The position numbers and the translations under genes are program-made. From positions 1-11,370 of the forward strand of contig QEUW01000255.1 of assembly GCA_003577005.1 (NCBI GenBank): a stretch of 11,370 bases of DNA. The letters are read 5' to 3'. Position 1 is the first letter of the stretch. Every line of letters begins with the position of its first letter. The notes beneath the pieces were generated by a model. That model was not told where the DNA came from and made no database searches. It saw only the letters and a list, made by a program, of their open reading frames with translations. The DNA comes from Chloroflexota bacterium. Lineage in GTDB: Bacteria; Chloroflexota; Anaerolineae; Caldilineales; Caldilineaceae. Below, piece after piece: positions 5,881 through 11,370 of the stretch.

Positions 5881-6234
5881 ATGTCAATAACCACCCAGGA
5901 GATTATCCAGGATATGGCCCAGTACATTGAGGCGCAGCTGGCCGAGGCGCCGCAGGTGCGGGGCACGACGCGCGGCCTTCTGGTCAACCTCTCGCTGGAT
6001 TTGCCCCTCAGCTGGGCGCAGGTTGACGATTTCGGCGTCAAGAGCGATATGCACTACCGGGCGCTATGCACCACCATGCATCTGGCGGTCGAACAGACCG
6101 GATGGGTCAGTTTTGCCCTGGAACTCGACCAGGCGCTGGGCCACGGCAAGCGCTTGACGCAGCTGGTGCAGCACTATGCGCCGGAGTACGAGGTCACCTT
6201 TACCACGGTCTGGGACGAGTTGGCGTGGCGTTAG
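5881..6234 (+). CDS. Gene B, copy 2: small unrecognised protein
   Basis: A 117-residue protein, paralogue of the gene at 1068. The ATG at 5881 is preceded by AAAGGAG six bases upstream; a GTG at 5875 overlaps the spacing and is less likely. Shared landmarks are HYRALCTTM, then FALELDQALGHGKRLTQLVQ and the end YAPEYEVTFT. The N-terminal region differs and is a few residues longer, with a helical, glutamine- and glutamate-rich start. There is no signal peptide or membrane segment. Function is unknown. It is the intact partner in a cassette whose gene A has decayed, so gene B can apparently be kept without the adjacent gene A copy. Confidence 0.8.
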   Translation: MSITTQEIIQDMAQYIEAQLAEAPQVRGTTRGLLVNLSLDLPLSWAQVDDFGVKSDMHYRALCTTMHLAVEQTGWVSFALELDQALGHGKRLTQLVQHYAPEYEVTFTTVWDELAWR

Positions 6235-6246
6235 ACCCTCTCTCAG

Positions 6247-6277
6247 AGCAGCCGCACCGAGGTGCGGCTGCTTTTTT
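6247..6277 (+). terminator. Strong intrinsic terminator after gene B, copy 2
   Basis: AGCAGCCGCACC (6247-6258) pairs perfectly with GGTGCGGCTGCT, and a run of six T ends at 6277. It separates gene B from the convergent regulator gene. Confidence 0.92.
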
Positions 6278-6280
6278 GTA

Positions 6281-6313
6281 GATGCGCTCGACCGCTGGCG
6301 CTTTCGGGCGCAC
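6281..6313. repeat. 33-bp perfect direct repeat, right copy
   Basis: Identical over 33 bp and in the same orientation as 1488-1520, starting a few bases after the T-run of the gene B terminator. A shorter piece of it, CTTTCGGGCGCA, also occurs once at 8288-8299, overlapping the start codon of the HTH-TPR gene. Confidence 0.9.
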
Positions 6314-6368
6314 GCGCCCACGACAGCATGGTACAGCCAAAGAGCAGGCGGCTCTCCATGTACATCGG

Positions 6369-8300
6369 CTAGCGGGTCTCGCGCAGGAACTGCTCAAGCT
6401 CGCGGCAGGCCTTTTTGCCCTCCGGGGATTCCAGGCTGAGCGGATTGGCATCCCAACGATAGGCGGCTGGATTCAGTAGGGTCGCTAGCTCCGCGCGCAC
6501 CGCATCGCCGAACTGGTGGGCTCCAACGAAATGGCGCTGGATTGGCGCACGGTGGTGCGCCAGGAGCTCCTGATAGGTGCCCTTGATCTCCGGCATATAG
6601 TGGGCGTAGTGGTTGAGGGCATGGTAGAAGGCGTGCGCCACGGCCTTGGCCGCTTCGTCGACCTCGCCGGTGTCCAGATGGACCTTCGTCTCCGTCACCC
6701 TAAGACGGGCCATGAAGTGATGGAATCCGTACTCTCTGTGATGCTCCTCGACTTCTTGCACAAGCATGCGGAAGGTTCGGCGGTCAAAGGTCGCAAGGCG
6801 ATTGTGTTCGGCGACCGGCTGTCCAGGCGTGAGCGGTTCTTTGGGATTGCCGGTGCGCCAATACAGGTCACAGAGATAGACCCCGATCTCGGCCTGGTAG
6901 TAGTGGCAGCCCAGATCGCCAACGATGGCATTGGCATCCTGGAGCCGGTCGTAGGCTCGGCGGTACTCGTGATGGGCTACGTGCCACTGGGAATAGTGGA
7001 CGAGGGTCATGGCGCGTCGGTAGAGATAGTTGATGCTGCGGTTAAAGGTGTCGGACTTGTCAAAGTACTCTCTGGAGCGGTGATAGTGTTTGTTGGCCCG
7101 GCCAAACTCTCGCTTTTCCTCCGCTGCCTGGGCGTGGAGCAACTCAATGCGGGCCAGTTGAAGATAGATCCAGCCGCGTTCCCGTCTGTCGTCCAACTGC
7201 TCTGACAGCGTAAGCGCTTTTGTCAGATACTGCTCAGCCTTCATCAAGTCACCGGCTTGGCGTGTATCATTGCCGAGATAGACATTGGCCAGCATGCGTA
7301 GATAGTCGTCCTCTGGGAGATTGCGCCGCCGGCGCTCGTCATTATGTAGTTCGGTGTGTTTGCGCCCGAGAAGGTGCTGTTTCGTTGCCTGCTTCCAGTC
7401 ACCGGACATGTTGTAGACCCACCCATACGCGTAGTAGGTCTTGGCCAGTTCGTAATGGTCATGGCGCATCTCAAACTTGTCCAAGCAGACCGCCACCTGG
7501 CGGCCTGCCTCGCGCCAATCGCCCTGGAAGAGCTTGACCGTCGCCAGTTTCCGGCGGCAGCGTGCCTCTTGCGTGTCGTCGTCCAGCTGTGCAAAACGGC
7601 GCTGCGCCGCTCGATAATGAGTCTCGGCCAGGGCCCACTCGCCCTGATCGCGGTGGAAGTCGCCGCGGTGCATGTCATGCAAGGCCTTGATGCGCGCGTC
7701 AGAAACACTCCCCAACAGGCGGCCAACGCGCCCATGGTCGCTGCGGACCTCATCGACTTGGCCCAGATGTAAGAGGGCCGCTGCTTTGGTATCCAGCAGA
7801 TAAGCCGAAAGTGTACTCGTCAGGGTCTGGAGTTGGGTCAGAGCGGCATCACAATCGCGCACGGTCTCCTGCCACTGGCGTGCATACTGGGCTTGCTTGG
7901 CCCCATCGTAGGTGAGCCACAGCTTGAGCATGCCCTGGATGCTCCCCTGCAGCAGATCTAGAACAGGCGCCAACAACGCTGGGCCGGTTAAGACCTGGTT
8001 AACTTCGCTGGCGACCGGGTGGGTGATCTCGCCCTGGGCCGGATAGCCAAGCACCGTGTACAGCGCTTGGACCCGATCATGGGACACACGCTCTCCCAAC
8101 GGCTGTCCCCCCTGCGCCACAATTCGGTCTACCGTCTGTTGCCGCGGCCAACTTTTGCCTTGCTCCAACGCGTGCCAGGTAGCCGTCCCTATCCCGCAGT
8201 GGCGAGCCATCTGGCTGATGGGGCGGTCGCCCCGAATCTCCTTGAGGACAGCGGCCAGATCAGGATATGGCTGTGCCTTCGCATTGGCTTTCGGGCGCAT
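6369..8300 (-). CDS. HTH-TPR regulatory protein
   Basis: A 643-residue protein. The start at 8300 (MRPKANAKAQ) has AAAGGA eight bases upstream; the frame stays open for 133 more codons, but those run through a palindromic intergenic region and look non-coding. Residues 28-48 (ISQMARHCGIGTATWHALEQ) form an XRE-like helix-turn-helix. From about residue 110 to the end it is helical and TPR-like, with repeats such as GEWALAETHYRAAQRRFAQL, GDWKQATKQHLLGRKH and GDLMKAEQYLTKALTLSEQL. The architecture resembles TPR-containing regulators whose helical array binds a peptide or protein that controls DNA binding. No ligand can be inferred. It is transcribed away from the membrane-protein/ATPase operon and may regulate it and itself. 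Confidence 0.82.
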   Translation of the reverse strand: MRPKANAKAQPYPDLAAVLKEIRGDRPISQMARHCGIGTATWHALEQGKSWPRQQTVDRIVAQGGQPLGERVSHDRVQALYTVLGYPAQGEITHPVASEVNQVLTGPALLAPVLDLLQGSIQGMLKLWLTYDGAKQAQYARQWQETVRDCDAALTQLQTLTSTLSAYLLDTKAAALLHLGQVDEVRSDHGRVGRLLGSVSDARIKALHDMHRGDFHRDQGEWALAETHYRAAQRRFAQLDDDTQEARCRRKLATVKLFQGDWREAGRQVAVCLDKFEMRHDHYELAKTYYAYGWVYNMSGDWKQATKQHLLGRKHTELHNDERRRRNLPEDDYLRMLANVYLGNDTRQAGDLMKAEQYLTKALTLSEQLDDRRERGWIYLQLARIELLHAQAAEEKREFGRANKHYHRSREYFDKSDTFNRSINYLYRRAMTLVHYSQWHVAHHEYRRAYDRLQDANAIVGDLGCHYYQAEIGVYLCDLYWRTGNPKEPLTPGQPVAEHNRLATFDRRTFRMLVQEVEEHHREYGFHHFMARLRVTETKVHLDTGEVDEAAKAVAHAFYHALNHYAHYMPEIKGTYQELLAHHRAPIQRHFVGAHQFGDAVRAELATLLNPAAYRWDANPLSLESPEGKKACRELEQFLRETR

Positions 8301-8324
8301 AGAGAAGATCCTTTGATGGGAAAT

Positions 8325-8368
8325 GGTGTATTCGGTATGACGAATATACACCGCAAAATTCGTTTTGC
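8325..8368 (-). promoter_or_regulatory. Probable operator of the HTH-TPR gene
   Basis: Two adjacent dyads lie 25-68 bp upstream of the start codon. GGTGTATTCG (8325-8334) and CGAATATACACC (8341-8352) form a near-perfect inverted repeat with a 2-bp insertion. GCAAAA-TTCG-TTTTGC (8353-8368) is a perfect 6-bp repeat. The TATATT on the minus strand inside the first dyad could be a -10 element, though no good -35 accompanies it. Autoregulation by the HTH-TPR protein is the natural inference. Confidence 0.6.
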
Positions 8369-8748
8369 CGAAACCAGATTGGCGGGCCGCATCCCGTGCT
8401 ATGCTACTGCCAGTCCCAGACGAGTACTCGAAGGAACAAGCGCAACCGCACAGTCCACCTGGCCAGGTGGCACAGTCCAGATGCATGAAGGGCGAGTGTC
8501 GAGAAAGGAGGTTGGTTTGCAAGCAAAAGAATAGGGCGGACCGTCTGGTATGACGTCCGCCCTGGGACTGCCCCAGAGATCGCAGAGTGAATTGCTGAGA
8601 TCCAGCTGCGAACTCTGAGCACAAAGCCGCTACCGCGGCAGTACTGCTATTGTACCACAGAATTCCTCGTGGCCATAGCTCCCCGCGGTAGCCTTCCATC
8701 CTGTTGATGCACGCATTTTACCCAAACCCAGGGTAGGGAGGTAGCTGT
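8369..8748. other. Palindrome-rich divergent intergenic region
   Basis: There is no supportable gene. It holds CGAGTACTCG (8421-8430), the perfect 16-bp palindrome CCACCTGGCCAGGTGG (8455-8470), and a 9-bp stem AGGGCGGAC/GTCCGCCCT (8533-8563). It also holds a second AGTACT palindrome GCAGTACTGC (8638-8647), an inverted repeat GCTACCGCGG (8629-8638)/CCGCGGTAGC (8683-8692), and TACCC/GGGTA (8719-8735) just before the ribosome-binding site of the next gene. An AAAGGAGG at 8504-8511 precedes a possible six-codon reading (TTG start, MQAKE) that ends at the 8533 hairpin, an attenuator-like arrangement. A regulatory region or a transfer origin are both possible. Confidence 0.5.
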
Positions 8749-9438
8749 ATGTTGTATGACACCCAAGTGCCTGTGGCCGTGGTGGAGAATCTGACCTTTG
8801 TGCAAGGCACGGTGGCGGCGCCGCCGGCGCTGCGGCCCCAGATTGCCCTGCGCAACCAGATCATTGCCCATCACGACCTGGAGGTGGGCCACCTGTTCAA
8901 TGCGCCGCTCTTCAGCGGCGAGCAATGGTTTCCGCTCCCTGAGCAGGGTCGTGAATGGCGGCTGATGTGCCTCGACGAGGATCCGCTCTTTGACAGCCCG
9001 GGGGGCTTTCCCTTCCCCGATGCGGTGCTGCAGTTGCTGGATCGTATACAGCGGGCTGGTCTCGAGTTTGACACCTATTATGTGGCCCACGAGCTGCTGC
9101 TGCAGCCTGAGGGACCGGTAGGACGGACTCCCCTGGCGTTGCTGCAGCCCCCGCCGCCGCGCCAGACTATGGAAGCCTCGGCAAAGCTGGGGGGCTGGGC
9201 CGGGCAAGCGCAGCACTTGGCCAGCCTGCCGCTGGTGGGCGCCGTCGCCGGCTTGACGGCCGGTGCGGCCCTCAGCGCAGCGCTGGGGGCCATGGCCGTC
9301 GGTGGCGTCGGCCTGGCGCTGTCCGGCCTGGCCCTCCTCGACCCGATCCTCTTCGGGGTGGTGGCGGACCCGGCGCAGCCCTTCCAGCCCGGAACGGTCG
9401 CCGCCTGGTACGCTGTGGCCGTTTGGAGCTATACCTAG
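8749..9438 (+). CDS. Unrecognised protein with hydrophobic C-terminus, first gene of operon
   Basis: A 229-residue protein I cannot assign. The ATG at 8749 has GGGAGGT seven bases upstream. Residues 1-120 look like a soluble domain (NLTFVQGTV near the start, a DEDPLFDSPGGFPFPDAV stretch at 76-93). A proline-rich linker PPPPR (134-138) follows, then a very hydrophobic glycine- and alanine-rich segment (about 159-205) with room for two membrane helices. The protein ends TVAAWYAVAVWSYT. There is no N-terminal signal peptide. It is the first of four co-directional genes leading to a TraG/HerA-like ATPase, so a role in a membrane-bound transfer or secretion machine is likely but not shown. Confidence 0.75.
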   Translation: MLYDTQVPVAVVENLTFVQGTVAAPPALRPQIALRNQIIAHHDLEVGHLFNAPLFSGEQWFPLPEQGREWRLMCLDEDPLFDSPGGFPFPDAVLQLLDRIQRAGLEFDTYYVAHELLLQPEGPVGRTPLALLQPPPPRQTMEASAKLGGWAGQAQHLASLPLVGAVAGLTAGAALSAALGAMAVGGVGLALSGLALLDPILFGVVADPAQPFQPGTVAAWYAVAVWSYT

Positions 9439-9445
9439 ACGCTAG

Positions 9446-9484
9446 GCCAAGGGCTATGGACTGTGGGGGTCTGTAGCCCTTGGC
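9446..9484 (+). promoter_or_regulatory. Intercistronic hairpin
   Basis: GCCAAGGGCTA (9446-9456) and TAGCCCTTGGC (9474-9484) form a perfect 11-bp stem with a 17-nt loop between the first and second operon genes. No T-run follows, so it is more likely an RNA-stability or processing element, or a partial attenuator, than a full terminator. Confidence 0.65.
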
Positions 9485-9508
9485 TTCTATCCCTATGGAG
9501 GGTTTCGC

Positions 9509-10003
9509 ATGCGCAAAATCAAGCCGGATGAGCTCAAGAAACGGGCAAGCTCGTACGAGCGCCACACGCCCACGCCTCTGGACGGCCAGTTGCGGCGCGC
9601 GATGCAGGTGGGCGCCGTGAGCACGCTGGCCGCCATCCCGGTGGGGCTCTTCTTTGTTCCTGTCCTCGCCTCGTGGGCCTACGCCGGCTTCTTTTGGTTT
9701 TTGGGCGATCTGTCGGTCGGGCTGCTCGACCTGTTGCGTTCGCCGCTGGGGCTCGGCTACAACGTCGTGCTCTTGCTGGGTTTTGGGCTGGTCTGGTACA
9801 TGACCGGCGGGCTACGCCAAGCGCCCTGGGTCTGGCACAAGACCGCCTTCGGCCTCGCGCTGGCCGGCGCCGTCGATCTGGTCATCATGGGCCTGCCCGT
9901 ACTCCTGGTGGTCTCGAACATAGTGGTCTGGATCCTGATTGTCATCCTGGTCACCGGGCTGGTGCTGCTGGTGTTGTCCGTGCTGTTGGGCTTCGCGCGC
10001 TGA
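9509..10003 (+). CDS. Integral membrane protein of the transfer-like operon
   Basis: A 164-residue membrane protein with no family I recognise. The ATG at 9509 follows GGAGGG. A basic, soluble N-terminus (KIKPDELKKRASSYERH) should stay in the cytoplasm. Hydrophobic segments follow at about 33-65 (possibly two helices), 82-98, 112-135 and 136-162, and the protein ends abruptly in GFAR. The last segment is almost wholly V, L and I. It is followed after 47 bp by another membrane protein. Small polytopic proteins next to a conjugation-type ATPase are typical of inner-membrane channel components, but nothing here identifies a named Tra or VirB homologue. Confidence 0.78.
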   Translation: MRKIKPDELKKRASSYERHTPTPLDGQLRRAMQVGAVSTLAAIPVGLFFVPVLASWAYAGFFWFLGDLSVGLLDLLRSPLGLGYNVVLLLGFGLVWYMTGGLRQAPWVWHKTAFGLALAGAVDLVIMGLPVLLVVSNIVVWILIVILVTGLVLLVLSVLLGFAR

Positions 10004-10050
10004 AGAAATAGAAGAGGGCAGGGTAGCCCGCCTTCCCCAGGAGATGGCCT

Positions 10051-10524
10051 ATGCGATGGCTGGTGCAACTGACGGTCACGCTGGTGCTGATGCCGCTGAT
10101 GGTGCTGCTGCAGCTGGTGCCGGCGCTCTTTTATCTCTTTGTCTGGCTGAGCCATGTAGGCTTTCAACTGGCGGTCCAGCTGACGGGCTACCCGCTGCCC
10201 ACGGGCCTGCTGGTGCTGCTGTCGGGACTGTTGTGGAGCGGAGCGGCGCTGCTCTTTTTGCCCTGGCTCCAACTCCTTCTGCCGCCGGGCACGGCGCTGT
10301 TGGTGCTGGCCGGGGCGGGCGGGGTGTGGGGGCTGTGCATCGGCGGCCAGGTGGCGCAGGAGTGGGAGGTGATGCGCCTGCGCCAGCCCAACCTGGACCC
10401 AGGCCGCCAGTTTGGGTTGCCCGCCTCGCTGTTTGGCCGTCCCTCGCACCGCCGGCGGGCCAGTACCCTCGACGAGTTGCTGCAGGAGGGCACTATCTTG
10501 GGCCAGACGGAGGACGAGCCATGA
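10051..10524 (+). CDS. Membrane protein with cytoplasmic tail, overlaps ATPase gene
   Basis: A 157-residue protein. The ATG at 10051 follows AGGAGA. Hydrophobic stretches lie at about 4-32, 50-72 and 79-100. A basic and then acidic cytoplasmic tail (103-157) contains PSHRRRASTLDELLQEG and ends QTEDEP. Its stop codon overlaps the start of the next gene in ATGA (10521-10524), so the two are probably translationally coupled and made in a fixed ratio. Small membrane proteins that anchor a coupling ATPase are known from conjugation systems, and this gene's position and tail suit that role. This is inference; I do not recognise the family. Confidence 0.78.
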   Translation: MRWLVQLTVTLVLMPLMVLLQLVPALFYLFVWLSHVGFQLAVQLTGYPLPTGLLVLLSGLLWSGAALLFLPWLQLLLPPGTALLVLAGAGGVWGLCIGGQVAQEWEVMRLRQPNLDPGRQFGLPASLFGRPSHRRRASTLDELLQEGTILGQTEDEP

Positions 10525-11370
10525 TCCACCCCTTGGCCGCCCGTGTTCCTCTACGCTCGCCCCTGCCGCCTGGACCTTCCTGGGTCCATGTGCCCGATGC
10601 GGCGCGTGGTATGTCAACATACATTTTGGCTGGTCGCGGGGCGGGCAAATCTCGGCTGCTCGGGAGGGTAATCGCCGCGCAGGACTGCTGGCGCGGGGTT
10701 CCCCAGGTCGTGTGGGATGCCGCCGGCGGCACGATCGACAACTTTCTGGACAAGATGCGCCGGCTGCCGGCGGCGCATCAGGCCGAAGTATGGCCGCGCG
10801 TGCGCTATGTGGAGATGAGCGGCAAGTTTGGCCAGGTAGTGCCCTGGCCGCTCTATGTGGCGCAGCCCGGCGATACGCTCTACGAAACGGCCCAGCGCTA
10901 TCTGGAGGTGGTGAAGCGGCTCGACCCGGACCTGACCACTGCCTCGATTGAGGGCTGGAATGCGCTCTGGGAGATCGGCACGCATGTGGGCATGGCGCTG
11001 ACGGCCTTGGGCGGCCAGATCACCGAGGCGGCTGACCTGCTGGCCCAGCCAGACATCTGGATCCCGCCCCTGCTGGCGGCCAGTCACACGCACCCCGAGC
11101 TGGCACGCACGGTGGACTTTTTGCGCGCGCTTGCCGCGAACAAAAACGCCGAGCGGCGCACCAAATCCTTTCTCAATAAGATCGCCGTCTTTACGCTCGA
11201 CCCCACGATGATGGCCATGTTCGGCGCTTCTGAGCCGGGCATCGACTGGGCGCAGGTGGTGGCGCGCGGCGAGACGGTGCTGCTGGACTTTCGCCATGAG
11301 CTGGACAGCGAGCGGCGGCGGCTCAAGATGTTGTGGCTCTTTCACTCGCTGCTGGCCTTTGTCAAGCGGC
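10521..11370 (+). CDS. TraG/TraD- or HerA-like ATPase, 3' end outside window
   Basis: The first 283 codons of an open frame that runs off the window. The ATG at 10521 overlaps the previous stop codon. The Walker A motif AGRGAGKS is at residues 37-44, very near the N-terminus. It is followed by a QDCWRG turn and VVWDAAGGTIDNFLDKMRRL (63-82), the position where conjugative coupling proteins and HerA/DUF87 ATPases have a DPHGD-like motif. The later part, with FLNKIAVFTLDP (217-228) and ETVLLDFRHELDSERRRLKM (251-270), also follows that family's layout. No N-terminal membrane helices are present, so anchoring may come from the two preceding membrane proteins. Walker B and any DNA-recognition domain should lie beyond the window. 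A role in pumping DNA is likely; the exact class is open. Confidence 0.8.
   Translation, partial: MIHPLAARVPLRSPLPPGPSWVHVPDAARGMSTYILAGRGAGKSRLLGRVIAAQDCWRGVPQVVWDAAGGTIDNFLDKMRRLPAAHQAEVWPRVRYVEMSGKFGQVVPWPLYVAQPGDTLYETAQRYLEVVKRLDPDLTTASIEGWNALWEIGTHVGMALTALGGQITEAADLLAQPDIWIPPLLAASHTHPELARTVDFLRALAANKNAERRTKSFLNKIAVFTLDPTMMAMFGASEPGIDWAQVVARGETVLLDFRHELDSERRRLKMLWLFHSLLAFVKR

Noticed and set aside
6516..7205. 229-residue plus-strand frame
   Set aside because: It is antisense to the TPR part of the regulator and looks like a shadow of regular codon use.
8019..8534. 171-residue plus-strand frame ending in VGLQAKE
   Set aside because: It is antisense to the HTH end of the regulator and then crosses the palindrome cluster; no start site or family resemblance.
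9757..10620. 287-residue minus-strand frame
   Set aside because: It is antisense to two membrane-protein genes, is rich in Q, R and H as expected from reversed leucine codons, and has no domain.
10863..10945. LysM-like reading in the ATPase (AQPGDTLYETAQRY)
   Set aside because: It resembles LysM by chance. It lies in the middle of a cytoplasmic ATPase domain with no signal peptide, and the surrounding sequence follows the coupling-protein/HerA layout.

Overview
The window is GC-rich, gene-dense accessory DNA, most likely from a plasmid or an integrated conjugative element. The host may be a Chloroflexota-like bacterium. That is only an impression, from the merR-merF-merA layout, the small 'plasmid-related' protein family ending in LLLPEEY and the HTH-plus-TPR regulator style; no rRNA or housekeeping gene confirms it.

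Layout. (1) 1-379 holds no convincing gene: a short GC-rich direct repeat, inverted repeats and an isolated AT-rich island. (2) 380-1520 is a compact cassette: bulged hairpin, small gene A (557-868), intrinsic terminator, second bulged hairpin, small gene B (1068-1412), terminator, and a 33-bp element. (3) 1521-1911 is a lower-GC spacer leading into a mercury-resistance operon, merR-merF-merA (1963-4354), with a MerR-type long-spacer promoter. (4) A frameshifted serine-resolvase remnant follows merA on the opposite strand. (5) A Phd/PIN toxin-antitoxin pair lies on the minus strand (4579-5327) with its own promoter and TGTACA operator. (6) 5454-6313 is a second copy of the cassette in (2). Its hairpin I is degenerate and its gene A is a pseudogene, but its terminator, hairpin II, gene B and an identical 33-bp element are present. 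(7) A minus-strand HTH-TPR regulator (6369-8300) is divided by a palindrome-rich intergenic region from (8) a plus-strand operon of three membrane-associated proteins and a TraG/TraD- or HerA-like ATPase that runs off the window (8749-11370).

How it fits together. MerR would sense Hg(II) and switch on merF (uptake) and merA (reduction to Hg0). The TA pair could stabilise the region. The rightmost operon looks like part of a DNA-transfer or secretion apparatus, and the divergent HTH-TPR protein is a plausible regulator of it.

The most unusual signal is the duplicated cassette. Its non-coding hairpins are more conserved than the proteins they precede, and they differ between copies by compensatory base changes, which suggests selection for structure in RNA or single-stranded DNA. 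The identical 33-bp elements sit 4,793 bp apart in direct orientation and bracket the mer and TA block.
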